Assembly: GCF_023015865.1 (NCBI RefSeq)
Contig: NZ_JALKBC010000020.1
Coordinates: 1-54,389, forward strand
From: Arenibacter sp. F26102
Lineage (GTDB): Bacteria > Bacteroidota > Bacteroidia > Flavobacteriales > Flavobacteriaceae
DNA: 54,389 nt
Direction: 5' to 3'
In this document: positions 17,793-27,092 of the stretch, piece by piece
Layout of the letters: every line of letters begins with the position of its first letter
How positions within the stretch are numbered: the stretch's first letter is position 1
Program-made: the position numbers and the translations under genes
The notes under the pieces: generated by a model
What the model saw: only the letters and a program-made list of their open reading frames with translations
What the model was told of the DNA's origin: nothing
The model's database searches: none

Positions 17793-20531
17793 GTGAAAAA
17801 GAAAGTATCATTTGGCCTTCTATTTATCGGCATCATTATACTTGTTATTTCCGTTTGGAGCCTTCTTAAACCTTCGGATACGGTAGATTTTAGTGCGGAT
17901 ATAAAACCTATTCTGAACAAGAATTGTATTACCTGCCACGGTGGGGTTAAAAAAAGTGGTGGTTTTAGCCTATTATTTGAGGAGGAGGCTTTTGCCAATA
18001 CCGAATCCGGAGTTCCTGCCATTATTCCTGGCAATGCGGCCAAAAGCCCTTTCATTCAGCGTATAAGGGAAGATGATCCGGAATTGCGCATGCCCTATAA
18101 AAAATCCAAACTTTCAAAAGAGGACATAGAACTATTGACCAAGTGGATTGATCAAGGTGCCAAATGGGGCAAACATTGGGCCTATACCTTACCGGAAAAA
18201 GTTGAAATTCCGGAAGCAACACAATCTGCCGGTATTTCTTCCAATGATTCTGAAGGGTTTATTAAAAATGAAATTGACCACTTTATTTTAAGAACCCTGA
18301 AAAATAATGAGCTGATACCAAGTCCGGCCGCAGAGCCTAATATAATTGCTAGAAGGCTGGCCATGGATATTACCGGACTCCCACCGGACAATTCCCTATT
18401 TAATGATTATACATCTGGCAAAATTACCTATGAAAATATGGTAGACGAGCTGTTGTCCCGAGAGGCATATGGTGAAAAATGGGCCAGTTGGTGGTTGGAC
18501 CATGCCCGCTATGCGGACACCAAGGGCTATGAAAAAGATATGGGAAGATCTATGTGGCAGTATCGCGATTGGGTCATAAAAGCCCTAAACAACGATATGC
18601 CCTACGACCAATTTACCATTGAGCAATTGGCAGGCGACCTGTTGCCCAACCCATCTGCCGATCAACTTATAGCGACTGCTTTCCACAGAAACACAATGAA
18701 CAATGACGAGGGAGGAACGGATGACGAGGAATTTAGGGTAGCCTCCCTAATTGATAGGGTGAACACTACCTTTGAAGTATGGCAGAGCACCACTATAGGA
18801 TGTGTTCAATGCCACAGCCATACCTATGACCCCTTTAAAAATAGGGAATACTACAATCTAATGGCATTTTTCAACAATACCAGAGATGAGGACACATCGG
18901 AAGATGAGCCTAATTTGAAATTTTACAACGAGGAGCAACAGGAGGAAGTAGACAAGATATACCAATGGATTTCTAAAAACGAGAATAAGGAGGTTGCCAA
19001 AGACTATACCAATTTCTTACAATATTCTGAACCGATATACCATGCCCATTTGGCCAAGAATTATACCAACGGAAATTTGGCGGACACAAAATGGCTAGCC
19101 TTAAGGGACAATGGCTCCTGTTACCTCAATGATGTCTATACCCAAGGTGCCAATTATATGTACATGAAGTATTCCTCTGAAACAGATGGAACCAAAGTAA
19201 CCATAAGAAGAGATAATGCGGAAGGAGAAATTTTGGCCCAATTTACAACGAACAAAACCGAGGACAGGGAAATTCATAAGTTCCCTTTCAAAAAAACTAA
19301 CGACAAACTAAACCTATATATTGAGGCCAATAACGATAAGATTTCTCCGAAAAGTCCCACGAGTTTTATTTCGTGGTTTGCTTTTCTTCCAGAAATAAAG
19401 GCAAAGAAAAATTCGGCATATACCCAAATTGATGACAGTTTTATGAAACTGTTGAACACCATTACTCCCACACTACCTATTATGGTGGAAAACCCAGATT
19501 ACCTAAAAAGAACCACACAGGTTTTTGAAAGGGGCAACTGGCTTATGAAAACGGATACTGTTCAACCCGCTACTCCACAAAGCCTGCATGCCTGGAACGA
19601 TGCATGGTCAAAAAATAGGCTGGGGTTCTCCAAGTGGATCGTTAGCAAGGAAAATCCTTTAACCGCACGTACCTTGGTCAATAGAGTATGGCAGCAGATC
19701 TATGGCCGTGGTATAGTAGCCTCTTTGGAAGACATGGGATCGCAATCCGACCCACCATCCCATCCAGAATTATTGGACTGGTTGGCATTAAGGTTAATGA
19801 ACGAGCATAATTGGAGCATTAAAGCCTTGGTAAAGGACATTGTAATGTCCGGCACTTACAGACAAAGTTCGAAGAACAATGCCAAATTATACAATTTAGA
19901 TCCGGAAAACAGACTCTATGCACGTGGACCAAGAATACGCTTGGGGGCCGAACAAATTCGAGATCAGGCCTTGGCCGTATCCGGGCTTTTGAGTACAAAA
20001 ATGTACGGCCCCAGTGTAATGCCACCACAACCGGAAGGTATATGGCAAACTGTATACAACGGTGGCAATTGGGTAGAAAGCCAAGGGGAAGACAAATACC
20101 GAAAGGCAGTATACACTTATTTAAAAAGAACCAGCCCCTACCCTTCCTTTCTGACTTTTGACGCAGGAAGTAGGGAAGTATCAACAGTGCGCAGGACGGT
20201 AACCAACACCCCTTTACAGGCCCTGGTTACCCTAAACGATCCTGTATATCTGGAAACTGCCTATCATTTGGCCAAAATTATGAGGCAGGGCAAGAATGTG
20301 GACTCGAGCATACGGACAGGATATAAAAAAGCTGTTTTGGCGGACCTTAGCGAGGAAAAATTGAGCGCTTTAAGGGAATTGTACAACGTTTCCCTTTCCG
20401 ATTTTCAAGAAAAACCAAAGAATATTAAGGAATTTATTCCTTTTGAAACCGACACAGATGCCAATTTAGCAGCATTGACCGTAGTGGCCAATGCGATCAT
20501 GAACCTGGATGAGTTTTTAACAAAATCGTAG
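17793..20531 (+). CDS. Planctomycetes-type cytochrome c with DUF1549 and DUF1553 domains
   Basis: 912 residues from a GTG (17793); no in-frame ATG is closer. An N-terminal membrane anchor (about 5-24) is followed by a PSCyt1 haem domain with C45-I-T-C48-H. Next comes the DUF1549/PSCyt2 domain (about 155-370, MDITGLPP, YGEKWASWWLDHARYADTKGY, then C337-V-Q-C340-H in GCVQCHSHTYDPF). A roughly 130-residue insert with beta-rich, carbohydrate-binding-like character follows (about 400-545), then DUF1553/PSD1 (GFSKWIVSKENPLTARTLVNRVWQQIYGRGIV). The family is known from Planctomycetes and marine Bacteroidota, but its biochemical role is unresolved. It is 2 nt upstream of the DUF1501 gene, its usual partner. 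Confidence 0.93.
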   Translation: MKKKVSFGLLFIGIIILVISVWSLLKPSDTVDFSADIKPILNKNCITCHGGVKKSGGFSLLFEEEAFANTESGVPAIIPGNAAKSPFIQRIREDDPELRMPYKKSKLSKEDIELLTKWIDQGAKWGKHWAYTLPEKVEIPEATQSAGISSNDSEGFIKNEIDHFILRTLKNNELIPSPAAEPNIIARRLAMDITGLPPDNSLFNDYTSGKITYENMVDELLSREAYGEKWASWWLDHARYADTKGYEKDMGRSMWQYRDWVIKALNNDMPYDQFTIEQLAGDLLPNPSADQLIATAFHRNTMNNDEGGTDDEEFRVASLIDRVNTTFEVWQSTTIGCVQCHSHTYDPFKNREYYNLMAFFNNTRDEDTSEDEPNLKFYNEEQQEEVDKIYQWISKNENKEVAKDYTNFLQYSEPIYHAHLAKNYTNGNLADTKWLALRDNGSCYLNDVYTQGANYMYMKYSSETDGTKVTIRRDNAEGEILAQFTTNKTEDREIHKFPFKKTNDKLNLYIEANNDKISPKSPTSFISWFAFLPEIKAKKNSAYTQIDDSFMKLLNTITPTLPIMVENPDYLKRTTQVFERGNWLMKTDTVQPATPQSLHAWNDAWSKNRLGFSKWIVSKENPLTARTLVNRVWQQIYGRGIVASLEDMGSQSDPPSHPELLDWLALRLMNEHNWSIKALVKDIVMSGTYRQSSKNNAKLYNLDPENRLYARGPRIRLGAEQIRDQALAVSGLLSTKMYGPSVMPPQPEGIWQTVYNGGNWVESQGEDKYRKAVYTYLKRTSPYPSFLTFDAGSREVSTVRRTVTNTPLQALVTLNDPVYLETAYHLAKIMRQGKNVDSSIRTGYKKAVLADLSEEKLSALRELYNVSLSDFQEKPKNIKEFIPFETDTDANLAALTVVANAIMNLDEFLTKS

Positions 20532-20533
20532 TT

Positions 20534-22042
20534 ATGAACAGTTTGGACCGATTAATAAAAGAAAAGTTACAACGGGAAATACAGGCCAAGACCCGCAGGC
20601 ACTTCATTAAGGATTGTGTTGCCGGCATGGGCGGTTTGGCCCTAGGCTCATTTTTTATGTCCTGTAATTCCTTTCTGGGAAACAAGGACAACGCAAAGAT
20701 CGCCTTAACCGAAAGGGACATCAACCCCTTGGCTTCCATGGCGCCTCCTTTCCCTGCCAAGGTAAAATCGGTTATTTACCTGCATATGGCCGGCGCTCCA
20801 TCACAGTTGGAAATGTTCGATTATAAGCCTACACTACATAAACTGAACAATCAGGCCTGCCCCCAATCCCTATTGGAAGGGAAAAAATTCGCTTTTATTA
20901 GGGGAACACCTAAACTTTTGGGACCTCAGGCCGAATTTAAACAACATGGTGAATCCGGGAATTGGGTGTCCAACTTCCTGCCGCACTTTTCAAAAGTGGT
21001 AGATGAAGTTGCTTTTCTAAAAGCCGTAAACACAGATCAATTCAATCATGGGCCCGCCCAATTGTTCATGCATACGGGAAGCCCCAGATTGGGCAGACCA
21101 AGTATCGGGTCGTGGGTCACCTATGGTTTGGGATCCGAAAATCAAAATTTGCCAGGCTTTGTAGTACTTACCTCCGGAGGGAAAACACCAGATGCGGGAA
21201 AGAGTGTCTGGGGTAGTGGTTTCTTACCTTCAGTTTACCAAGGAGTCCAATGCAGATCCAAAGGAGATCCGGTACTTTATATAGATGACCCCAAAGGCAT
21301 TACCCGGAATCTTAAAAAAAGCACCATAGATGCCATAAACAACATCAATAGGAAAGAATTCAATGAATATTCCGATCCCGAAATTTTAGCAAGGATCAAT
21401 CAGTACGAAATGGCCTACCGCATGCAGACAGCAGTGCCAGAGGTCATGAACATAAACAATGAACCCGAACATATCAAGGAAATGTACGGAGTGCAACCAG
21501 GAAAGGAATCCTTCGCCAACAATTGCCTATTGGCTAGAAAACTAGTTGAAGACGGGGTACGTTTTGTTCAATTGTTCGATTGGGGATGGGATAGCCATGG
21601 CACAGGTCACGATACCGCAGTAGATCTAGGGCTTAGAAATAAATGCACCGAGATAGACAGACCCATGTCCGCCCTACTCCTAGATCTTAAACAAAGGGGA
21701 TTACTGGATGAAACCTTGGTAGTCTGGGGAGGCGAATTCGGCCGGACCCCCATGCAGGAAAACAGGGAAGGACAGGAAATGGCCTATAAAGGCAGGGATC
21801 ATCACGGAGATGCGTTTACCATGTGGATGGCCGGAGGAGGCATAAAAAAAGGTGCCAGTTGGGGTGTGACCGATGAGATAGGCTTTTCCGCCTTGGAGGG
21901 CCAGGTCTCCGTACACGATGTCCATGCCACCATGATGCACTTATTGGGCTTTGACCACGAACAATTTACTTTTGATTTTCAAGGAAGACCCTTCCGCCTT
22001 ACGGATGTTGAAGGGCATGTAATACAGGAAATACTTGCCTAA
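20534..22042 (+). CDS. DUF1501 (alkaline-phosphatase-fold) exported protein
   Basis: 502 residues. The N-terminus has a twin-arginine motif (TRRHFIK, R21-R22) followed by a Gly/Ala-rich hydrophobic run and a cysteine (FFMSC, C44), so it is likely a Tat-exported lipoprotein. The body carries DUF1501 phrases: VIYLHMAGAPSQLEMFDYKP, GWDSHGTGHD, DLKQRGLLDETLVVWGGEFG and RDHHGDAFTMWMAGGGIKKG. The fold belongs to the sulfatase/alkaline-phosphatase superfamily, but the substrate is unknown. Its gene follows the DUF1553 cytochrome by 2 nt, the standard DUF1553-DUF1501 couple, so the two very likely act together at the periplasmic face. Confidence 0.93.
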   Translation: MNSLDRLIKEKLQREIQAKTRRHFIKDCVAGMGGLALGSFFMSCNSFLGNKDNAKIALTERDINPLASMAPPFPAKVKSVIYLHMAGAPSQLEMFDYKPTLHKLNNQACPQSLLEGKKFAFIRGTPKLLGPQAEFKQHGESGNWVSNFLPHFSKVVDEVAFLKAVNTDQFNHGPAQLFMHTGSPRLGRPSIGSWVTYGLGSENQNLPGFVVLTSGGKTPDAGKSVWGSGFLPSVYQGVQCRSKGDPVLYIDDPKGITRNLKKSTIDAINNINRKEFNEYSDPEILARINQYEMAYRMQTAVPEVMNINNEPEHIKEMYGVQPGKESFANNCLLARKLVEDGVRFVQLFDWGWDSHGTGHDTAVDLGLRNKCTEIDRPMSALLLDLKQRGLLDETLVVWGGEFGRTPMQENREGQEMAYKGRDHHGDAFTMWMAGGGIKKGASWGVTDEIGFSALEGQVSVHDVHATMMHLLGFDHEQFTFDFQGRPFRLTDVEGHVIQEILA

Positions 22043-22064
22043 AAGAACCAACCAAACCAACACA

Positions 22065-22277
22065 ATGCGATTATTTATCATACTTTTTAAATCTTTACTC
22101 TTTTCCCTTGGCCAATTAGCAGTCCTATTTTATCAAAAAGATTGGGGAAACAAATTCACTTGGGATAACTTTTTAAAACCGCCTAACACCCAGGGTTATG
22201 ACTGTGTGGAATTAGGGATGTTTTCTGGTCCTGCCATAAAGGAAGTCTTAAAAGAACGCCTAACATTGAACAAATAA
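22065..22277 (+). CDS. Small hypothetical protein in the cytochrome operon
   Basis: 70 residues if read from ATG at 22065; a TTG at 22035 would overlap the DUF1501 gene by 8 nt. It begins MRLFIILFKSLLFSLGQLAV, which looks like a signal or membrane segment, then KDWGNKFTWDNFLKPPNTQG and a short polar tail. I do not recognise it. It fills the gap between DUF1501 and the 22285 gene (7 nt) in the same orientation, which favours a real translated gene. Its small size and lack of known motif leave this uncertain; it could be a relic of a longer protein. Confidence 0.4.
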   Translation: MRLFIILFKSLLFSLGQLAVLFYQKDWGNKFTWDNFLKPPNTQGYDCVELGMFSGPAIKEVLKERLTLNK

Positions 22278-22284
22278 TTAATCG

Positions 22285-23682
22285 ATGGAAGTTATTCAAC
22301 AACTAATAGGACGTTTACATCCCGTTGTAGTGCATTTGCCGATAGGTTTCATAATTGCAGGATTACTTTTGCAATGGTATGATAGAAAGAACAATGAATG
22401 GTCCAAAATAATTGGTATCATATTTAAATGGGGATTTATTTTCGCAACCTTAGCGTGCATGAGCGGCTTCCTGCTGTATCAAAGCGAAGGTTATTCCTTT
22501 GACACCGTGAAATTTCATTTATGGATGGGCATTTTTACTGCCCTGTTTTGTTTGTTGATGTATCTGCGATTGGCTGAACCCTCAAATATCGAATTTATAA
22601 AGCGATTGCCCATTGTGCTTTTATCGCTCTCTCTATTTTTTCTAATATCATTTACCGGGCATCTAGGAGGTAATATCACCCACGGGTCCGATTACCTCAT
22701 TGAGCCCCTACCTAACAATATAAAAACATTTTTGGGTATTGGTCCTGAAGTATACGAAATGCCTACTTTGGACGAAGATAATTGGGAAGAAGCCGTTCTC
22801 TATGCCGATCTGGTCCAGCCCATTTTGAACACTAGATGTGTCAGCTGCCACAATTCCAAAAAGGAAAAAGGCGAATTACAATTAGAGGAGGAAAATGGGA
22901 TTCTGAAAGGCGGGGAAGACGGAGAAGTAATAGAGCCTAACGACCCTGATAATAGCGCCCTATATGCCAGATTAATTTTGCCCTTGGAACATGAAGACCA
23001 CATGCCCCCAAAAGATAAGACCCAGCCCTCAATAGAAGAAATTGAAATTATTAAGACATGGATAGCCAATAAGAATTCTTTTGATAAGACCATAGGGGAA
23101 CTAGGCCTAAAAAAGGAATTGTTCTATGCGTTTTTCCCTAAGAAAAAAGATGATACCTATCCTGATGTAGAGGTTGCGGAAATTCCAAAAGATACTATCT
23201 CTGCCATAAAGAAAAAAGGTTTCCATATAGAACAAGTAAGTGAAAACAGTAATTTTATACGGGTGTCCTGTATCAATAAACCCACTTTTACGGATAAGGA
23301 TTTTAATCTGCTGTCCTCTGTAAAAAATCAGATCGTATACCTAGATCTTGGAGAAACGCAGATTACGGATGGCATTTTTGAAAAATTAAGTACTCTGCCC
23401 CACCTCACGGTATTAAAAATGGACAATACCAGAATAACGGGTAAAAACATTGAAACCTTGGAAAAGCTTGAGTACCTAAAAAACCTGAATCTTGTGGGGA
23501 CAAATTTTGAAGAGGTACATCTAGACCATTTAAAAAGGTTCAAAAAATTACAGATAGTTTATTTACTCAACACCCCTATTAAAAAAACGTATCAAACGGA
23601 CAAGCCAAAAGAAGGTGAAGTGTTTTTTGATTATGGAGGTTATGAATTGCCCAAAATAGCTACCGATTCCATTATTTATTGA
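22285..23682 (+). CDS. Membrane DUF2231-cytochrome c-leucine-rich-repeat fusion protein
   Basis: 465 residues. An N-terminal DUF2231-like membrane domain (HPVVVHLPIGF and four hydrophobic segments, about 14-125) is followed by a PSCyt1 haem domain with C185-V-S-C188-H, then HMPPKDKTQPSIEEIEIIKTWI. A C-terminal leucine-rich-repeat-like region (about 345-440) has the recurring pattern VYLDLGETQITDG, LKMDNTRITGKN, LNLVGTNFEEV, IVYLLNTPI. The layout suggests a membrane-anchored cytochrome that could pass electrons to or from the other haem protein of this group. The LRR part probably mediates protein contacts (inference). It follows in operon spacing. Confidence 0.88.
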   Translation: MEVIQQLIGRLHPVVVHLPIGFIIAGLLLQWYDRKNNEWSKIIGIIFKWGFIFATLACMSGFLLYQSEGYSFDTVKFHLWMGIFTALFCLLMYLRLAEPSNIEFIKRLPIVLLSLSLFFLISFTGHLGGNITHGSDYLIEPLPNNIKTFLGIGPEVYEMPTLDEDNWEEAVLYADLVQPILNTRCVSCHNSKKEKGELQLEEENGILKGGEDGEVIEPNDPDNSALYARLILPLEHEDHMPPKDKTQPSIEEIEIIKTWIANKNSFDKTIGELGLKKELFYAFFPKKKDDTYPDVEVAEIPKDTISAIKKKGFHIEQVSENSNFIRVSCINKPTFTDKDFNLLSSVKNQIVYLDLGETQITDGIFEKLSTLPHLTVLKMDNTRITGKNIETLEKLEYLKNLNLVGTNFEEVHLDHLKRFKKLQIVYLLNTPIKKTYQTDKPKEGEVFFDYGGYELPKIATDSIIY

Positions 23683-23793
23683 TTTGTCAATCAACTTGTT
23701 GTTTTCACCGTTTAAACCCCTGATTACAACGAAATATTGAAACAACAATAACATTAGGACGTTAATACTATTAGGATCCCAAATCTTAATGGT

Positions 23794-25233
23794 ATGAAAA
23801 AAAAATACTCGCTTATTTTAATGTTAATGTTAGTGGTTTCCTGTACCAAGGATGAAAAGACCGATGGCATGGATCCCGAGCTTGAAAGAAATTTAACCGC
23901 TTGTTTTACCGTAAACAAGGATACCTTAACCCTCGGAGAATCCTTACACTTGACCAGTTGCTCCAAAGATGCTGTAATTTATTCCTATAATTTTGGCAAT
24001 AATGAAATCAGTAATCAGGAAAGCCCTTCTATAATCTTTAAGGAAGGAGGTAATTTTACCATAACCCTTGTAACCTATGACGACCAAAGAAATAGTGAAA
24101 CCTTTAGCCATACCGTTTTTGTAGAGACCCCGGTGGAATCTTATTACCACTTCCCAGATATTTCACTCGGATTAAATGGTCTACCTATAGGTATAGGCAT
24201 AAATCCTCAGAACGGTAATATTTACTATTTAGAGAAATCCGAAGACCTGGTAGGCCTTACTATACCTAAATTCTATTACAAAGAACTAAATAGCAATTTA
24301 ATACCTACTTCCAATTACATTGCAGATATGCAATTTAATTCTGGACATGGCTTTGTAAATTTTCAGGACAATGGAAATAAGAACATCCATTTTTCCCGAA
24401 CACTGCCAGAATTATACGGATCTCAAGAAATTACCCTAAAGAGCACCTGGCTATTAATGTCCACTGTAAATTCTGCCACCAAATACCTTTATGGATACTT
24501 GAAAGAAGATGTGAATTCTATATTTTATGGAACACAAAAGGATAACGGGATTTATAAGGCCGTAATTGAAAAAAGAAATGCCAATGGTGACGCCTTTAAT
24601 GTTCAATTTAAAACTATAGGGTCTAATAATGCCATGCTGGCCGATATGATAAAGACTGAAAATGGCTATGTGGCATTTGGAGGAACGTTCGACAAGAATA
24701 TTACAGCTCCAAATATCACAAACTATAATCCAACACTTATCTTCCTTGACACCAATCTAGCAGTAACCAAAACAGTGGTATATGGCCATACTGTGTTGGA
24801 CACGCATATCACTGAAGCCAACCATTTAAATGGGGCCTACCACATAATACAATTGTCAAATGGAAATTTAGCTACTTATGGCAATGGAGAACTTACTGTT
24901 TCCAAGCCGGATGGTGGGCTTATCGTCTCCCATTATTTTAGTATCAATAATGACATCCAAGCCATGATTTCTTTGGAAGACACCTTTATAATCTCAACAG
25001 GGGATGGCTATTTGCGCAAATATGACTCCTACGAAACAGAGATTGGAAAGCTGAAGTACAATGGAAATTTTATACCGGATCTATTGGAAATAAATAATAA
25101 TCTATTCTTTGTTGCTGGATACCGAACCACGGATACGATCATCAACTTGGGAGATCTATCCGTTGTTAAAATTTTATTTGGCGCAGTGGATAAAGACCTA
25201 AATTTGATATCCTTGGAGTCGGTTTTTAATTAA
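23794..25233 (+). CDS. PKD-domain lipoprotein, function unknown
   Basis: 479 residues with lipoprotein signal (MLVVS-C17). Residues about 35-115 form a PKD-like immunoglobulin-type domain (CFTVNKDTLTLGESLHLTSC, YSYNFGNNEIS, SIIFKEGGNFTITLVTYDD, VFVE). The remaining 350 residues are beta-rich with blocks such as GLPIGIGINPQNGNIYYLEK, ENGYVAFGGTF and NLATYGNGELTVSKPDGG, suggestive of a propeller-like fold, but I cannot assign a family. It is probably surface- or periplasm-exposed and starts 111 nt after the LRR cytochrome in the same orientation, so co-transcription is possible but unproven. Confidence 0.82.
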   Translation: MKKKYSLILMLMLVVSCTKDEKTDGMDPELERNLTACFTVNKDTLTLGESLHLTSCSKDAVIYSYNFGNNEISNQESPSIIFKEGGNFTITLVTYDDQRNSETFSHTVFVETPVESYYHFPDISLGLNGLPIGIGINPQNGNIYYLEKSEDLVGLTIPKFYYKELNSNLIPTSNYIADMQFNSGHGFVNFQDNGNKNIHFSRTLPELYGSQEITLKSTWLLMSTVNSATKYLYGYLKEDVNSIFYGTQKDNGIYKAVIEKRNANGDAFNVQFKTIGSNNAMLADMIKTENGYVAFGGTFDKNITAPNITNYNPTLIFLDTNLAVTKTVVYGHTVLDTHITEANHLNGAYHIIQLSNGNLATYGNGELTVSKPDGGLIVSHYFSINNDIQAMISLEDTFIISTGDGYLRKYDSYETEIGKLKYNGNFIPDLLEINNNLFFVAGYRTTDTIINLGDLSVVKILFGAVDKDLNLISLESVFN

Positions 25234-25328
25234 TTGGAATCATTGTGAAAAAACCTTAAGTGACTTTTTGCTTTTGATTTTTATAACTGCGGGAAATAGC
25301 CTAGTTTAGAAGACCATAAACCTCCCGT

Positions 25329-26759
25329 ATGGATTTAAGCAAAAAATTGGGACTAATATTCGGCCCACTATTCTTTTTTATTCTTTTAAACCTACCCACT
25401 ACCCTGGTTTCCGAAAAAGGGGATGCCGTAATAGCCGTTGCGGTTTGGATGGTAATTTGGTGGATAACGGAGGCCGTTTCCATCTCAGTGGCCGCACTGT
25501 TGCCTCTAATTCTATTCCCCTTACTTAAGATTATGCCGATTGGCGACGTTGGTGCCAATTATGGAAGCCCAATCATCTTTCTGTTTTTTGGCGGCTTTGT
25601 CATGGCACTTGCCTTGGAAAAAGTGAATTTACATAAACGTATTGCCCTTAACATTATAAAAATTACTGGAACAACTCCGAACAAAGTAATCCTAGGATTT
25701 ATGATTGCCACGGCGGCCTTGAGCATGTGGATCAGCAATACGGCTAGCACGGTTGTTATGCTCCCGATTGCCATGTCCGTTATTGGATTATTGGTAAATG
25801 ATGCCGATGGTTTCACCAAAGATGATCGCAATTTTGCACTAAACGTTATGTTGGGGATTGCTTTCTCTGCCAATGCTGGCGGTATAGCCACTGTTATAGG
25901 CACCCCACCGAATTCAATTTTAATTGGTTTGCTGGAAAACGAATACAACATTGAAATCTCCTTTCTTAAATGGATGGTTATTGGATTACCATTTTCCATT
26001 GTCATGGTAACCATTAGCTATCTGGTTCTTGTAAAATGGTTATTTCCCAATAAACAATTGAAATTTACGGGCTCCAAACAGATTATTCAGGAAGAATTAA
26101 TAAAGTTGGGCCCTACCAGTGGGAAAGAGAAAATGGTACTCGTAATCTTCGGTATTACTGTTTTCCTATGGATTTTCAGGACGCTCATAAATGGAATATT
26201 TCCTCTTTTAGGCTTATCGGATACCATAATTAGCATGGTGGCCGCAATTGCGCTGTTCGCGATTCCCTTTAACCTTAAAAAGGGTGACTTTATAATTGGT
26301 TGGAACGATACCGAAAAATTGGCCTGGGGAATATTAATATTATTTGGCGGAGGACTGGCCTTGGCCGAAGGAATGTCTACCAGCGGCATAGTAGATATGG
26401 TGGCAAACACAATTTCCACCAGCGATATCAGTATATTTTTTACGGTAGCCCTATTAATAACATTAATGCTCTTCATGACAGAATTGATGAGCAATGTTGC
26501 CTTGGTCGCAGTTCTGGCCCCAGTGGTTGCAGGAATAGCGATAGGGCTTGGAGTTCCTATACTTTATTTGTTGATTCCGGTTACCATGGCTAGTAGCTGT
26601 GCGTTTATGTTGCCCATGGCAACCCCTCCCAATGCCATAGTTTTTGCAAGTGGTTATATAAAAGTATATCAAATGGCAAGGGTAGGAATAATTCTTAACC
26701 TAATCTCAGTAGTTCTCTTGATCTTGTTGTTCCAATTTGTAATTCCCCTACTCTTCTAA
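25329..26759 (+). CDS. SLC13/DASS-family anion:sodium symporter
   Basis: 476 residues, almost entirely hydrophobic helices, matching the divalent-anion:Na+ symporter family that imports dicarboxylates, citrate or sulfate. The two inverted halves each carry the family motif. The first half has SNTASTVVMLPI (about 136) and TPPNSI (about 193); the second has SNVALVAVLAPVV (about 385) and ATPPNAIVFASGY (about 432). WWITEAVSISVAALLPLILF near the N-terminus is also typical. The exact anion cannot be read from sequence. It is a single gene, ending in a strong terminator at 26807-26834. Confidence 0.95.
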   Translation: MDLSKKLGLIFGPLFFFILLNLPTTLVSEKGDAVIAVAVWMVIWWITEAVSISVAALLPLILFPLLKIMPIGDVGANYGSPIIFLFFGGFVMALALEKVNLHKRIALNIIKITGTTPNKVILGFMIATAALSMWISNTASTVVMLPIAMSVIGLLVNDADGFTKDDRNFALNVMLGIAFSANAGGIATVIGTPPNSILIGLLENEYNIEISFLKWMVIGLPFSIVMVTISYLVLVKWLFPNKQLKFTGSKQIIQEELIKLGPTSGKEKMVLVIFGITVFLWIFRTLINGIFPLLGLSDTIISMVAAIALFAIPFNLKKGDFIIGWNDTEKLAWGILILFGGGLALAEGMSTSGIVDMVANTISTSDISIFFTVALLITLMLFMTELMSNVALVAVLAPVVAGIAIGLGVPILYLLIPVTMASSCAFMLPMATPPNAIVFASGYIKVYQMARVGIILNLISVVLLILLFQFVIPLLF

Positions 26760-26806
26760 TTTATAAGTTGGATAAAAAATACATGCAGGTAATGGTCTAA
26801 CAAAAG

Positions 26807-26834
26807 TAGAGCCTTTGCTCTCACAAAGGCTCTA
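26807..26834 (+). terminator. Rho-independent terminator after the SLC13 gene
   Basis: A perfect 11-bp stem: TAGAGCCTTTG (26807-26817) pairs with CAAAGGCTCTA (26824-26834), with a 6-nt loop, followed by TTCTTG. It lies about 50 nt past the stop. The rest of 26760-27092 holds no gene; the promoter of the metalloprotease must lie there but no exact consensus was found. Confidence 0.85.
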
Positions 26835-27092
26835 TTCTTGCCTGGTTCAAATAATCTATAAAAAGAAATTCTCTATTTATATAGACTTTTAAAAAGTAAA
26901 AATGTTACACATTATTTGTAGAAATTTCTTCTTTTCCCCTAAATATTCAAAAATCAACCCTCTAAGATTCACAAAGGCATGCAATTCCGTTAATAATATT
27001 GTAATAGGGCAATAATGCCAATCCACTTCCAAAATCTAAATAATTTTAAGTTCTTTGAAAGGATTCATGAATTCATCAAAAAAGAGTGAAAT

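Noticed and set aside
25559..26494. Two minus-strand open frames (25559-26014 and 26087-26494)
   Set aside because: Both are antisense readings of the SLC13 permease, whose motifs are intact in the plus frame.
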